Shown: positions 40,303-50,872, counted from the stretch's first letter. The stretch is 64,000 nucleotides of DNA from Rhodospirillales bacterium (GCA_014859895.1 JACZKS010000067.1:19732-83731), one strand, 5' to 3'. The notes: generated by a model from the letters alone, not told the origin. Made by a program: numbers and translations.

Positions 40303-41524
40303 GTTGAGTACCGCCGCCGATGGCGCCGAGACCAAGCACTGTCTGTGGGTCACGTGGACCGACCCGCAGCCGGAATACGACGGCCAGCGCATATATTCGG
40401 GCCGCCTGATCGAGGCTCTCGCCAGCGCGGGTGCCAGAGTGGACGTGCTGTGCTTTGCCAGCAAGGGATCTCAAAGGCGACCCGGCACGGTGGAAGGGCG
40501 AGTCGTTTGGTGGCCGGCTCCCCGTACCTCGCGACCCGATTGGGCCAGTTTGTTTTCGATCCTGCCCAATCTTGCCTACCGATCCGATTCCGTCCCCTTG
40601 CGCAAGGCCCTGCGGCAAGCGGCGACGCAGCAGGCGTGGGATGCCGTTGTGTTGGACGGACTGTGGGCGGGCTGGGCACTGCCCCTGCTGTCAGACCTGC
40701 GGGGGCCCAGCGGCGCCCCGCCGCACGTCGCCTATGTCGCCCACAACCACGAGGAAAGCACCCGCTCGAGAGTCGCCAGCGAGTATCGGGGGAACCCCTT
40801 CGTCAAGATCGCGCTTCGTCTCGACTCGCTGAAGGTCCGGCGGCTGGAGAGACGCATGGTCGATCGCGCCGACCTGGTCACGGCCATCACCTCCGACGAT
40901 GCCGAACGGTTCGCCACGCGACGACCCGGCGAGCGGATCATCGTGTTGCCCCCCGGCTATGCGGGGCAACGCGTTCCACGCCGCCTGATCACTGCCGACC
41001 ATCCCCGGCGCGCCATCCTGGTCGGCAGCTTCGACTGGCTTGCCAAACGAATGAATCTGGAGCGTTTCCTCGCCGTCGCCGACCCCCTGTTCGCGGCGAG
41101 CGGGACCGAACTCCACGTCGTCGGAAACGGCGACGCGAACTTCATGGAACGGTTGCGCCGGCGGGTCAAGGCGACACGTTTCGTAGGCACCGTCGAGGCG
41201 ATCGAGCCCTATCTGGCCGATGCCCGCATTGCGGTGGTTCCCGAACTCACGGGCGGTGGCTTTAAGCTGAAGGTTCTCGACTACGTGTTCAACCGGCTGC
41301 CGATCGCTGCGATCGACGGCTCGGTGACCGGCGTGCCATTGCACGCGCCCGATTCCCTCCTCAGCTTTCCGAGCGTCGAAACGCTCGCCGCCGGCGTGGT
41401 GGCCGCCATCGACGATCTGCCCCTTCTCAACAGTCTTCAGGACCGGGCCTACGCGGCATGCGCCAACCATTTCGAATGGCGCGAGCGCGGCGAAAGTCTT
41501 TTGGCGCACGCGGCACCCCCATGA
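40292..41524 (+). CDS. Glycosyltransferase
   Basis: A 410-aa GT-B-type protein. The N-terminal domain has YDGQRIYSGRLIEALASAGA and HVAYVAHNHEE; the C-terminal domain has AILVGSFDWLAKRMNLERFL and VVPELTGGGFKLKVLDYV, similar to GT4 enzymes. It overlaps wcaJ by 11 bp and the polymerase gene by 4 bp (ATGA), which implies coupled translation. The sugar transferred is unknown. Confidence 0.82.
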   Translation: MHTELSTAADGAETKHCLWVTWTDPQPEYDGQRIYSGRLIEALASAGARVDVLCFASKGSQRRPGTVEGRVVWWPAPRTSRPDWASLFSILPNLAYRSDSVPLRKALRQAATQQAWDAVVLDGLWAGWALPLLSDLRGPSGAPPHVAYVAHNHEESTRSRVASEYRGNPFVKIALRLDSLKVRRLERRMVDRADLVTAITSDDAERFATRRPGERIIVLPPGYAGQRVPRRLITADHPRRAILVGSFDWLAKRMNLERFLAVADPLFAASGTELHVVGNGDANFMERLRRRVKATRFVGTVEAIEPYLADARIAVVPELTGGGFKLKVLDYVFNRLPIAAIDGSVTGVPLHAPDSLLSFPSVETLAAGVVAAIDDLPLLNSLQDRAYAACANHFEWRERGESLLAHAAPP

Positions 41525-42897
41525 GACCTACCTGGTACCCGGCGCAGCCCCCATCCATCATCGACCACTTGCTGGTCGTCATGTTCCTGCTCGGCATCTA
41601 TCTCGGCATCGACGCACGTCTGCCCGGGGGCATCCCCATCCCAGGTATCGTGGCGGGAGCCGCCGGCGGGTTGCTTCTGCTCAAGAACGCCGGCCGCATC
41701 AAGGAACGGCAAGTCGTCGCCCTCACCGTCGCCTTGGTGATTTTCCTGTTGTCGACGCTGACGGCACCGAACTATGCCTATCTGTCCGAACGTTTCAAAG
41801 GCTTCATTCAGCTCAGTTACTCGCTGGCCATTGCCTATGGCTTCTTCCTCGCCGCCACCCGCTTCGACCGCCGGCGGCTATCTCGCGTATTCCTTTGGTT
41901 CTGCCTGATCGTGCTGGTCGGCTGCGCACTCGAGAATGTCTCCACGGCCTTCCGCAACCTCAGCGATACGTTCCGCGCCCAGGTATTCGCAAGCGGCGTC
42001 TATGTCGCGGACGCGCGTGACCAGCTGTTCTACGGCCGCATCCGCCCGAAGCTCTTTACTTCCGAGCCGTCTGCCGTGACCTTCGCCTACACGCTCTTCG
42101 CCTTCGCCTGGTACGTGCTGACACAAGCCCGGCTGAAGCTGTTCATCTATCTCGGTATGCTGGCCGCCGGATACTTGGCGATGCGCGGCCCTTCTCTGTT
42201 CCTGGGCGTCGCCGCAATCCCGTTTCACGAGATCCTGCTGGCCTCCCGGCGCGGGCCGCCGTGGGCGGTGCGCTACAATCCGATGGCCGCAGCCGGCGCA
42301 CTTGTTGTGGCGGCGGTCCTATCGAGCGCCACCATTCTGGTTGGAGAATCCCTCTATCAGGAGAGAATCAGCTCTATTCTCGCCGGCCAAGACCCCAGTT
42401 TCTTCTCGCGCATCATCGCCCCCGTGCTGACGGCCGTAAGCGTGGTTGGCGAACACCCTCTCGGAGGTGCCGGGCTGACGGGTTGGGAATTCATCGAGCC
42501 GACGGTCCAGCAGATCTACGCCAGCGCTCCCTCTCTGGCCAGCGGCTACTATTTCGGCAGCGCCATGGCGGCCGTCACCAACTATTTCTGGCTGCATTGG
42601 ATTTTCCTCGGGCTGTTCTGGGGCAGCCTGACTCTGATCGCGCTCAGCGGATTTCTTCGGTCGCTGGGAACCCCGTCGCTTTTGTTTTGTTGGGCGGTGT
42701 GGATCGTCTTCGGTCAGTCATCCGGCGGGTACGTGGATCCGCGCACTTGGATCGTGCTGCTGCTGGCATGCGCGGTTTCCGTAATCCACGAACGGGACGC
42801 CAGAGCCGCCGACGCCAGGCGTATCCCGCAATCGAACCGTGCCTTCCCGCAACCCGTCGGAGAGGTGCGGCGGCGACTGATCATGGAGGCGCGATGA
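41521..42897 (+). CDS. Polysaccharide polymerase (Wzy/O-antigen-ligase-like membrane protein)
   Basis: A 458-aa protein with roughly ten membrane segments and a large periplasmic loop in the second half (about 265-360, LYQERISSILAGQDPSFFSRIIAP then GEHPLGGAGLTGWEF). The HPLGGAG stretch is typical of Wzy/WaaL-type proteins. It should polymerise the repeat units on the periplasmic side. It was identified by topology and context; sequence motifs are few. It is coupled to both neighbours by ATGA overlaps. Confidence 0.75.
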   Translation: MRPTWYPAQPPSIIDHLLVVMFLLGIYLGIDARLPGGIPIPGIVAGAAGGLLLLKNAGRIKERQVVALTVALVIFLLSTLTAPNYAYLSERFKGFIQLSYSLAIAYGFFLAATRFDRRRLSRVFLWFCLIVLVGCALENVSTAFRNLSDTFRAQVFASGVYVADARDQLFYGRIRPKLFTSEPSAVTFAYTLFAFAWYVLTQARLKLFIYLGMLAAGYLAMRGPSLFLGVAAIPFHEILLASRRGPPWAVRYNPMAAAGALVVAAVLSSATILVGESLYQERISSILAGQDPSFFSRIIAPVLTAVSVVGEHPLGGAGLTGWEFIEPTVQQIYASAPSLASGYYFGSAMAAVTNYFWLHWIFLGLFWGSLTLIALSGFLRSLGTPSLLFCWAVWIVFGQSSGGYVDPRTWIVLLLACAVSVIHERDARAADARRIPQSNRAFPQPVGEVRRRLIMEAR

Positions 42898-44147
42898 GAA
42901 TTCTGCACATCAGTACGAGCGACACCCGAGGTGGAGCCGCTCGCGGCTCCTATGGGCTTCATCAGGCGTTGTGCGAAGCGGGCGTCGATTCACTGATGCT
43001 GGTCGGACGCAAATATAGCGATGACGAGCGGGTCGTTCCCCTGGCCGGCGCGACAGCCCGCGTGCACGAATGGGTTCGCGACTCTCTCGATCAGTTGCCG
43101 CTTAACGGATACCGCAAGACCGATGCATCATTCTGGACGGTTGGCTGGGTCCCTCGCGGGCTGTCGCGCGCCATCGAGGCTCTGCGGCCGGATATCGTGC
43201 ATCTTCACTGGATAGGGGGCGGCTTCATGCCGATCGGAGCCCTCCGCAGCATTCCCGTCCCGGTGGTCTGGACTTTGCGCGACATGTGGGCATTCACCGG
43301 CGGGTGCCATTACACGGCCGGATGCACCGGCTACCGAACGAGTTGCGGGCATTGCCCACAGTTGGGCTCAACCCACGAGAATGACCTCAGCCGCGTGGTG
43401 TGGCGCAACAAAAGCAAGGCTTGGGCCGGCCTCGATCTTTGGCTGGTTCCCATCAGCGACTGGCTGGCCAAGTGTGCCGGGCAAAGCAGCCTCTTTGCCG
43501 ACGTCCCGACGCGAGTGATCCCAAACGGTGTCGATTCGCGCCGCTTCAGACCGGTACCACCCGCCGAGGCGCGCGCGGCCTGGGGACTGGCTCCGGATAA
43601 GCGTTACATTCTTTTTGGCGCGGTCGGGGCTCTCAGCGATGAACGAAAGGGATTTGGCCACTTGGTCGAGGCGGCCAACGTGTTGGCCGCCTCGCACAGC
43701 ACGGCCCCGGCCGAACTGCTTGTCTTCGGAGACATCGCCCCGGACGTATCGCCGCAGCTTGGCTTGAAGACGCATTTTCTCGGGCATATCGACGACGATG
43801 CCCAGTTGGCCCGCCTGTATGCCGGCGCCGATGTCATGGTGGCCCCCTCGCTGCAGGAAGCCTTCGGCAAGACTTTGATCGAGTCGATGTCCTGCGGTAC
43901 GCCGGTCGTTGCCTTCGCCAGCGGCGGCCCGTTGGACATCGTCGCGCATCGGGAAAACGGCTATCTCGCCCACCCCTTCGTGGCCACCGATCTGGCCAAC
44001 GGCGTCGCCTGGTGCCTGGACTCGCCGGGCCGCACGGAAGAACTGGGCCGGCGGGCCCGCCGTCGGGTCAAGGAAAGATTCGACATGGGTATCGTAGTTC
44101 AGCACTACAGCGATCTCTACGAATCGATTTTGGCACGGGCAGCATGA
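42894..44147 (+). CDS. Family 4 glycosyltransferase (WcaC-like)
   Basis: A 417-aa GT-B enzyme starting MRILHISTSDTRGGAARGSYGLHQ. Typical WcaC-like features are IVHLHWIGGGFMPIGALRSI, VWTLRDMWAFTGGCHYT and the Cys-rich CTGYRTSCGHCPQLG. The donor site is in LYAGADVMVAPSLQEAFGKT with the E-x7-E pattern. It extends the repeat unit. ATGA overlaps exist on both sides. Confidence 0.87.
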   Translation: MRILHISTSDTRGGAARGSYGLHQALCEAGVDSLMLVGRKYSDDERVVPLAGATARVHEWVRDSLDQLPLNGYRKTDASFWTVGWVPRGLSRAIEALRPDIVHLHWIGGGFMPIGALRSIPVPVVWTLRDMWAFTGGCHYTAGCTGYRTSCGHCPQLGSTHENDLSRVVWRNKSKAWAGLDLWLVPISDWLAKCAGQSSLFADVPTRVIPNGVDSRRFRPVPPAEARAAWGLAPDKRYILFGAVGALSDERKGFGHLVEAANVLAASHSTAPAELLVFGDIAPDVSPQLGLKTHFLGHIDDDAQLARLYAGADVMVAPSLQEAFGKTLIESMSCGTPVVAFASGGPLDIVAHRENGYLAHPFVATDLANGVAWCLDSPGRTEELGRRARRRVKERFDMGIVVQHYSDLYESILARAA

Positions 44148-45415
44148 CCGGGCACGGCATTGGTCGACGTGGCCTGTTCGCCGGCGGCGCCGGCCTCGCC
44201 GTTTTGGCCGCCGCCGGAGGCAGCCACGTCGCATCTTCCGCCGCACCGCCCGGAACCATGGCTTCGGCACGCGACTTCGGCGCCATCGGTGACGGCGTGG
44301 CCGACGACACCGATGCCTTGCAACGCGCGTTCGAGGCCGCCCTAGCGGGGCGGCAGGCCACCATGGTCGTCATCCCGCCCGGGCGCTACCGGGTGACGCG
44401 GACCATCGAGGTCACCTCCAAGGGTAAACCCGACGGCAACATCACCCAACGGGCCGGCATCCTGGCGCAAGGCGCCCAACTGGTTTCCGAGATCCGTCGC
44501 GGCAACCCGGTCATCAAGATCGAAAGCCGGGCGGTCATCCGCTATTTCCTGATCGAAGGCCTGCAGATCAGGGGTTCAGGGCAGGACGGCCATGGCCTTT
44601 TCATCAACTGCCAAATCGCGGGAACCTATTTCTATAATTTCTGCCTGCGCGACCTGATCATCGAGGGATGCGGCGGTGACGGCTGCCATCTTAATGGCAA
44701 CATCTTCGAAGGGCAGATCTTCAACAGCTATTTCCGCGACAACAAGGGAAGTGGCGCCACCTTCAGCCACGGCGCACAAAGAACCGTGCTGTCGGCCGTT
44801 CACTGCTTCGGCTGCGTCTTCGGCGCCAACGGCGCCCACGGCGCCCAATTGATCAACCGAACCCAGGACGTGAGTTTCTACGGCTGCTATTTCCTGCTGA
44901 ACAAACTGTACGGGCTGTCGGCGAGAGCGGGATGCACGCTTCTCTCGAACTGCGGGTTCGAGAACAACCACATGCGCGCCAAGGATTTCGCGAGCGGCGG
45001 CGCCGGCATCGACCTGATGGTGTTCGGCACGCTGATCGGCTGTACCGGCTATTCGATTTACCGGCAGACCCACCTGATCCGTGCCTACGTAGTCAACCGC
45101 CTGGTCATGATCGGTTGTACCGGAGAAGGCGATAATGACGCCGAAGGAGCCCGCCTGGCCGCCCTGAAAGGCAAGGCCGACGCCTCGATCACCCTGATCG
45201 GCTGCTACGGCGGCATCGACCGCCAGGAAAAGCTGCCGGTGCTGGAATTCGGCGCGGCAGGTGGAAGCGCCCATTTCGGATCACAGTGGGACAATTCGAA
45301 CCTCGCCTGGCTGGGCGACCACTGCCTGTGGGTCGACGATAAGGGGCGCCTTCGCATGAAGCGCGGGGCGCCACGCAGCGACGACGACGGTTCGATCGTG
45401 GGCGTAAGCGGCTAA
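44144..45415 (+). CDS. Right-handed beta-helix protein (pectate-lyase-3-like), probably Tat-exported
   Basis: A 423-aa protein. The N-terminus GRRGLFAGGAGLAVLAAAGG has a twin Arg followed by a hydrophobic stretch, which fits a Tat signal. SARDFGAIGDGVADDTDALQ is the start motif of the Pectate_lyase_3 family, followed by repeated short strands (GCGGDGCHLNGN, NCGFENNHM, IGCTGYSIY). It may be a polysaccharide lyase or a modifying or trimming protein for the polymer made here. No catalytic residues can be assigned. It is the last gene of the plus operon. Confidence 0.75.
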   Translation: MTGHGIGRRGLFAGGAGLAVLAAAGGSHVASSAAPPGTMASARDFGAIGDGVADDTDALQRAFEAALAGRQATMVVIPPGRYRVTRTIEVTSKGKPDGNITQRAGILAQGAQLVSEIRRGNPVIKIESRAVIRYFLIEGLQIRGSGQDGHGLFINCQIAGTYFYNFCLRDLIIEGCGGDGCHLNGNIFEGQIFNSYFRDNKGSGATFSHGAQRTVLSAVHCFGCVFGANGAHGAQLINRTQDVSFYGCYFLLNKLYGLSARAGCTLLSNCGFENNHMRAKDFASGGAGIDLMVFGTLIGCTGYSIYRQTHLIRAYVVNRLVMIGCTGEGDNDAEGARLAALKGKADASITLIGCYGGIDRQEKLPVLEFGAAGGSAHFGSQWDNSNLAWLGDHCLWVDDKGRLRMKRGAPRSDDDGSIVGVSG

Positions 45416-45427
45416 GCAGCAAGGTTT

Positions 45428-46588
45428 TCAGGCTGCGGCGCGCAACGAGGCATCCCGGATTTCGCGGAGCCTGGACACGATGGTCTGCGTCGCGACGTCC
45501 CAATTCAGCCGCTGCCGGTATTCGTCAAATGCCGACAAGGCGAGAGCCGTGTAGTCCTTTCTTCTTTCGGACAAGGCGACAACTGCGCTCGCATAGTCGT
45601 TTGCGCCCGCATCCGGGGGCAACAAGACGCCGCTGCGTTCGGTCACCAGCGTCGATACGCCGCCGACATCGGGAGCGATGGCCGGAACGCCATAAGCGAA
45701 CGCTTCGGAAAAGACTTCCGCCGCACACTCGGCGCGCGTCGGCAGGACCATGAAATGGGAGTGCAGGAGCTTTTCTTCGAAGCTGCGTCTCTGCGCGGAC
45801 ACCGACTTGTCGAGGAAGGGAATGTACTCGACGGATTCCGGAAGAATCGTTCCCTCCGGGATTTTGGGCCCGATGATGGTCAGCTTCGCGTTGACCCCCG
45901 CCTCGTTCAGCACCTTGACGGTGTCTACTGCGGTACTCCCGCCCTTTCTAACCCAATCCACGCCGATGAAGATTAGATTGACGCAATCGGTTGGGCGGGC
46001 CTCGATCGCGTTGCGGATGTCCGCTTGCGACAAGGCATGGTCGACGTTGGCGCCATAGGGAACGACTGCCACTTTCTCGGGTGATACCCCGTAGTTCTCG
46101 ATGGCGCTTTTCGCCGCCCAGTCATTCGAATAGAACGCCATGGCGCAACGATCCAGCGCCGCCCTTTCGTATTGGTGTCCATGGGCGATGCTCGAGGGCG
46201 GCAATCGTGAATATTCGTCGTAGAAGCCGACCATGCCGGCGAAGGTCGCATCGGTCCAAAAGGTAATCGGCAAATCGCTGTCCAGGAACGAGACGGGGAT
46301 GCTGCTCCGCGAAAGAATGGCCTCGGCCCCGGAGCCCTTCAGCCGGCGCTTTATTTCCGCCGCGTATCGCCGAAGCATGACCGGTTCATGATCCACCAGA
46401 TAGGTCATGGACCGCGCCTTGAAGAAAACCTTCTTGGCAATGGAGCTTACGGGAAATCGCCTGCGAAGGGGGAATACCGGTTCGACCGGTTCGCCGCTGT
46501 CGACCAGGCCGCGATACATGTGGTACGGCGTGCCCGACCACGTGCGGACGGAGTCTGCATCATAGATGTCAACGAAGGCGATGCGCAT
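45428..46588 (-). CDS. Family 4 glycosyltransferase
   Basis: A 386-aa protein; I chose ATG at 46588 (MRIAFVDIYDADSV) because AAAGGAG lies 8 nt upstream. It shows VVPYGANVDHALSQADI, NLIFIGVDWVRKGGSTAVDTV and the donor-binding ECAAEVFSEAFAYGVPAIAPDVGGVSTLV. This is the GT4 pattern with E-x7-E. It is the last gene of the minus-strand operon, after a 113-bp gap, and converges on the beta-helix gene with 12 bp between the stops. Confidence 0.85.
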   Translation of the reverse strand: MRIAFVDIYDADSVRTWSGTPYHMYRGLVDSGEPVEPVFPLRRRFPVSSIAKKVFFKARSMTYLVDHEPVMLRRYAAEIKRRLKGSGAEAILSRSSIPVSFLDSDLPITFWTDATFAGMVGFYDEYSRLPPSSIAHGHQYERAALDRCAMAFYSNDWAAKSAIENYGVSPEKVAVVPYGANVDHALSQADIRNAIEARPTDCVNLIFIGVDWVRKGGSTAVDTVKVLNEAGVNAKLTIIGPKIPEGTILPESVEYIPFLDKSVSAQRRSFEEKLLHSHFMVLPTRAECAAEVFSEAFAYGVPAIAPDVGGVSTLVTERSGVLLPPDAGANDYASAVVALSERRKDYTALALSAFDEYRQRLNWDVATQTIVSRLREIRDASLRAAA

Positions 46589-46701
46589 GGCTCGGTCTCC
46601 TTTCTGCAGGTAGACGGGGTCATTCGTCGCGCTGCCCATACTCAAGCAATGACGAATCACGATCTGCTGATCGGCGCCGCCCCATTCTTCTACTTCCCTG
46701 C

Positions 46702-48060
46702 CTATCCAATACCTGAGGCAGCGGAGCGTCGCTGGTGATCAATTTGTGACCTGCCATCCCGGCGCTCCGGCGCGCGTTTCCGCGTGATCGGCTCGACATC
46801 CGCCCCCGCCGGCTCACCGGACGACGACCCCAGCAATGCCTCGAAATGACGGACCAAGCCGGCGTTCAGGCGGCTCACCTCGAATTCGCTCACGACCCGG
46901 CGGCGTGCTGCCTGGCTCATCGACGACCAGGCATCCGGACACCGGGTCAGGTGCACCAGCGCCTGCGCCAACGCGCCGACATCCCGCTCGGGGACGAGAA
47001 GCCCCGAATGTTCATGTTCGACCAATTCGGGAATCCCGCTGTGAAAGGTCGAGATCACCACCATGCCGGTCGCCATCGCTTCCATCAGGGTAACCGGGAT
47101 GCCCTCCTGGTCGCCATCGGCCGAGGTGACGCTGGGCGCCAGAAGAATGTCGCCATCATTCATCAGCGTCGAGACCGCGCCCTGCTCCTGCCAACCGTGG
47201 AAGATGACCGATGAGGACAGGCCCAATGCCCCGGCAAGCCCTTCGAGCTGATCCCGCAGGGGGCCATCGCCGACTACGTCGTACTCGACGGGAATCCCCT
47301 GGTGCACCACCTCGGCGACGGCCCGAAGGGCGTATTCGATCCCCTTCTTCTCGACCATGCGTCCCACCGTCAACACCCGCAACGGGCGATCCGGCTGGAA
47401 ACATCGGATATGAAAGGGATAGCGGCCGACGTCGACGCCCATGCGATGAACCTGAATGCGCCCCGAATCGCAGCCGAGTTCGACAAGCTTTTGGCCCCAG
47501 GCCCGGGAAATCGGAAGGAACAGCTCTCCTCTGGCGAACAGGAATCGGTAGTAGTCGGGCTGGTCACGCACGTAGGCGCTGACGTCAACTCCGTGGAACA
47601 CCGTCACCAGACGGCCTGCAAGGACCCCGGCGTCGCGCAGCTTGGCGGCCAACTGGCCGACCGGGCCGAAATGGCAATGGATGATGTCGAACGGCGCCTC
47701 CCCGGCCAGCCGGACCGCCCAAAAGAAAAGCCGGAGCGAAGTCGCATCCCGTCCATAACGGCGGACGTCGAGGCAACGCAACAGAACCCTTCCGCGTCGC
47801 CAGCCGTGTCGCAGAAACAGGAGGCCGGCCCGGACAATCCGCCGCAGATGGGAGGCCGGAAGCGCGGGATAGCGGACGCGCCCAGAAAGATCGTACCGCT
47901 CGACGTCGGCGTGAACGCGGGATTCCTGGCGGGGTGCGACGGCAAGGACGGTAACCTCGTGCCCAAGGTCCATCAGGCCGGTGACCTGATTGAGAACGAA
48001 CGTCTCGCTGAGGGCGGGGAATTCGTGGACGAAAACCGCGATACGCAGCCGGCGGTTCAT
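46702..48060 (-). CDS. Family 4 glycosyltransferase (WcaL-like)
   Basis: A 452-aa GT-B enzyme; ATG at 48060 overlaps the preceding stop (ATGA). The opening RIAVFVHEFPALSETFVLNQ and IIHCHFGPVGQLAAKLRD are typical of WcaL-type transferases; donor-site sequences are LTVGRMVEKKGIEYAL and QEGIPVTLMEAMATGMVVIS. The C-terminal 40 residues are Arg-rich and probably disordered. It adds a sugar, galactose in the WcaL case, to the repeat unit. Confidence 0.87.
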   Translation of the reverse strand: MNRRLRIAVFVHEFPALSETFVLNQVTGLMDLGHEVTVLAVAPRQESRVHADVERYDLSGRVRYPALPASHLRRIVRAGLLFLRHGWRRGRVLLRCLDVRRYGRDATSLRLFFWAVRLAGEAPFDIIHCHFGPVGQLAAKLRDAGVLAGRLVTVFHGVDVSAYVRDQPDYYRFLFARGELFLPISRAWGQKLVELGCDSGRIQVHRMGVDVGRYPFHIRCFQPDRPLRVLTVGRMVEKKGIEYALRAVAEVVHQGIPVEYDVVGDGPLRDQLEGLAGALGLSSSVIFHGWQEQGAVSTLMNDGDILLAPSVTSADGDQEGIPVTLMEAMATGMVVISTFHSGIPELVEHEHSGLLVPERDVGALAQALVHLTRCPDAWSSMSQAARRRVVSEFEVSRLNAGLVRHFEALLGSSSGEPAGADVEPITRKRAPERRDGRSQIDHQRRSAASGIG

Positions 48061-49316
48061 GGCGTGCCCTCTGCCAGGGCGCAGGTAACGTAGCCGCCGG
48101 CGGAAATGGCCGAGCATCGCGCCCTGGCAACCCGCGCCGGCAAGGCGGCACGGAGCGCCAGGCGTTCAGTCACCATGCGGTCGGCCGTCCGGCAAAGCTG
48201 CTCGCCGGTCAAGGATTCGATGGATTGCACGTAGTCCCCAAGCCCAAGAGCGGTGAAAAGCTCGGCGGTCTTGAATTCATAAGCGACGGGCAGCACCGGA
48301 ACGCCCGCGCACAAGGCCAGAATGGCCGCGTGCATGCGGGTGGCGACGACGAGATCGAAATCGGCGTAGAGCGACAGCAGCGTCTGTGGCGTGTGGAACT
48401 CGTGGTCCACCTGTACATGCCGGCGAGTTTCCGCGGGCAGGAGCGCCGCAACGGTTTCCGCAACCCGCGAGTCGTCGGTCCAATACTCCCGGATGCCCTG
48501 GCAGGTCGATAGGAACATCACCTCTGCCCCATGCCCTTCGACCAACCGCCGAACCAGGGCGGCGATGGCGACATGGTAGGCCGCCATACCATCGGCCGTT
48601 CCATTGCTGAAATGAGGCCAATCGCGCACCGAGATGGCGACGCGCAACGGGCCTTCCCCGGTTACCCTGGCGGTCGACCCGGACGGCTGCGGCGGGGCCA
48701 GCGCGAACGCCGCGTCGGCACATAGGGCAATGCGCTCGTCGGAAATCCCCAGGTCGATCAGGTGACGGCGGGAACGGGCATCGCGCACCAGGATGACCCG
48801 GGCTTGCCTGAGCACGTAGCGCAACAGCCAGTTCCGGCGGCGGCGCGGAAAGGGGCCGAGACTTTGGGTGAAGAGAATGAACGGGCGCCGCAGCGCCAAG
48901 GCAACAAGAAGGTCAAGCATCTTGGGGAAAATGCGATAGTGGGGCATAAGATACGTACCGCCGCCCGAAATCACCAAATCGGCGGCGGCAAAGCGTTCCA
49001 GGCTGACGACGATCGATGGCGGCAACAGGTGCGCAAAGAGCCGGCGCAAGGGGGTGCGCCACGTGGCAGCCGCCGCCAGCAGAATGAGGATGCCTCCTTT
49101 TCTCCATCGCACGCCCGTCCAGGCCACGATCTGATCGAAAAACCCGGCGCGGAAATCGAAATCCGAATAGTAGCGCTTGGCCGCCGACGCCTGCGGATCG
49201 AAGACCGTGACGTCGAGGTTCGATCCCGCCACCGTGCGCAGGATATCGACCGTCGAAATGAGAATCGCGGCATCTCCGGTGTTCAAGGTCACCATGTTGG
49301 TGATCGCGATTTTCAT
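48057..49316 (-). CDS. Polysaccharide pyruvyl transferase family protein (WcaK-like)
   Basis: A 419-aa protein starting [20 protein letters not shown]. Typical are DLVISGGGTYLMPHYR, PFILFTQSLGPF, VILVRDARSRRHLIDLG and DFDLVVATRMHAAILALCAGVP. It transfers pyruvate from phosphoenolpyruvate as a ketal to a sugar, giving an acidic polymer. Both ends overlap neighbours by 4 bp. Confidence 0.88.
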   Translation of the reverse strand: MKIAITNMVTLNTGDAAILISTVDILRTVAGSNLDVTVFDPQASAAKRYYSDFDFRAGFFDQIVAWTGVRWRKGGILILLAAAATWRTPLRRLFAHLLPPSIVVSLERFAAADLVISGGGTYLMPHYRIFPKMLDLLVALALRRPFILFTQSLGPFPRRRRNWLLRYVLRQARVILVRDARSRRHLIDLGISDERIALCADAAFALAPPQPSGSTARVTGEGPLRVAISVRDWPHFSNGTADGMAAYHVAIAALVRRLVEGHGAEVMFLSTCQGIREYWTDDSRVAETVAALLPAETRRHVQVDHEFHTPQTLLSLYADFDLVVATRMHAAILALCAGVPVLPVAYEFKTAELFTALGLGDYVQSIESLTGEQLCRTADRMVTERLALRAALPARVARARCSAISAGGYVTCALAEGTP

Positions 49317-50872
49317 GCGCTGGCTTCTCCTCTGATGATGGTTCTTATCTGCCGTGCGGTCTCGCGAAAGATTTGCCGCCCGCGGGGGAACGCGGCATAG
49401 ACCAGAAGCGCCGCAACCCCCGCCGCAGTCACCAGAACGGCAACGTCCACCGGAATCGGCAGCGTGGCCCGCGCCAACCAGGACCGGACCACCAATCCGA
49501 ACCCCGCCACCACCGCCACCGCGCACAGCGGCAGCAGCAGGACGCGAGCGAGATCCAGCGCCCGCACCGGGCCGCGACGGCCGGCCAGCCACAACAGCAA
49601 AGGTGCGCGAAGGGCAATGCCGCTGATCGCATAGGCCGCGGCGACGCCGACCGCACCGAACGGCAGGCCGGCAAGAAGCGCCGCGACCGTCAGGCCGGCG
49701 TTGATGATTCCGGCCCGCAGCATCTCGGGCGTGCGGTCCTGGCTCATGTAGAGCCAGCTCAGGGTATAGGTGATCGGCATGTATATCGCCGACACCCCCA
49801 TCCACTGCAGGATGGGGGCGGCTTCCGTCCATTGTGGGCCGAGGATCAGGGTGACGACGAGGTCTCCGGAGGCGATGAACAGGCCGCCCAAGGGGGCGAT
49901 CAGCATGGTCAACCGCTCGACTGCCGCCAGATAGGCGTCCCGGTAGCGGACCGGCTGGTCGGCCAGCCGGCTCAAGGCCGACAAGGCGACGGTCGCGAGC
50001 GGCGTATTGAGGTTCTGGATCGGCAACTGCAGCAGCTTCTGCGCCCGCTCGTAGAATCCCAGCGGGACTGCCCCCCACCACCAGCCGATCAGCACCTTGT
50101 CGAGGTTGCTGGCCAGGAAGCCGACGACCATCGACGTCGTGGCATTGCCGCCGAAGGCGATCATTCCCTTGACGTCGGAAAGCGGGCCTGGCCGGCCCGG
50201 ACGCCAATCGCAGACGATCCACGCCATCAGCGTGGTGGAAAAGGCCCAAACGAGGCGCTGAATCACCAGCGACCACAGCCCGAAACCCGCCAGGGCGGCG
50301 GCAACCGCGGCAACAAGGGCAACCGCCTCGCCGCTAACCTGGACGAGAGCCGCCGCCGAAAAGCGCATCTGGCGGCGCAGTAGAGCCAGATGCTGGGTGG
50401 AAAAGCCGTTGAACACAAACGCCAGGGCGACGACGGGAACGATGTCCAGGAGAACCGGCTCTCCGTAAAGCCACGCCAACAACGGCGCACACGCGGCCAA
50501 TCCAAGGGCCACCGCGGAGCCGAGCCCGGCGTTCAGCCAAAAGAGCGTACTCACCTGGCGGGGCGTAATGTGCGCGCGCTGCACGGTCGCCGTCGAGAGC
50601 CCGAGATCCTTGAGAATCTCGAGCCCTCCCAGGAAGGCGGCGACCATGGCGAATACCCCGAAATCGGCCGGAGCCAAAAGCCGGGCCAGCAGGACGACGG
50701 CCACGATCTGCACGGCAACCTTTGCCCCCTGCGCCCCAACCGTCACCATCCCGCCGCGTACCGAACGCTGGACGAGATCGTGATTCAGGTGCTCGGTGCC
50801 CAGGTGGCGATCGACCGTTTGTGGACCGTCAGGTGGCTTAGGCGTCTGCCGTGATCGTTTCATCGGCCACAT
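49313..50872 (-). CDS. Oligosaccharide flippase (Wzx/WzxC-like)
   Basis: A 519-aa MATE-like membrane protein with about 12-14 helices. [37 protein letters not shown] is characteristic of the WzxC/polysaccharide-synthesis flippase family. It moves the lipid-linked repeat unit to the periplasmic side. The start is uncertain: ATG at 50872 (MWPMKRS) or 50863; a TTG at 50878 is less likely. It overlaps the end of fcl by about 35 bp. Confidence 0.87.
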   Translation of the reverse strand: MWPMKRSRQTPKPPDGPQTVDRHLGTEHLNHDLVQRSVRGGMVTVGAQGAKVAVQIVAVVLLARLLAPADFGVFAMVAAFLGGLEILKDLGLSTATVQRAHITPRQVSTLFWLNAGLGSAVALGLAACAPLLAWLYGEPVLLDIVPVVALAFVFNGFSTQHLALLRRQMRFSAAALVQVSGEAVALVAAVAAALAGFGLWSLVIQRLVWAFSTTLMAWIVCDWRPGRPGPLSDVKGMIAFGGNATTSMVVGFLASNLDKVLIGWWWGAVPLGFYERAQKLLQLPIQNLNTPLATVALSALSRLADQPVRYRDAYLAAVERLTMLIAPLGGLFIASGDLVVTLILGPQWTEAAPILQWMGVSAIYMPITYTLSWLYMSQDRTPEMLRAGIINAGLTVAALLAGLPFGAVGVAAAYAISGIALRAPLLLWLAGRRGPVRALDLARVLLLPLCAVAVVAGFGLVVRSWLARATLPIPVDVAVLVTAAGVAALLVYAAFPRGRQIFRETARQIRTIIRGEASA

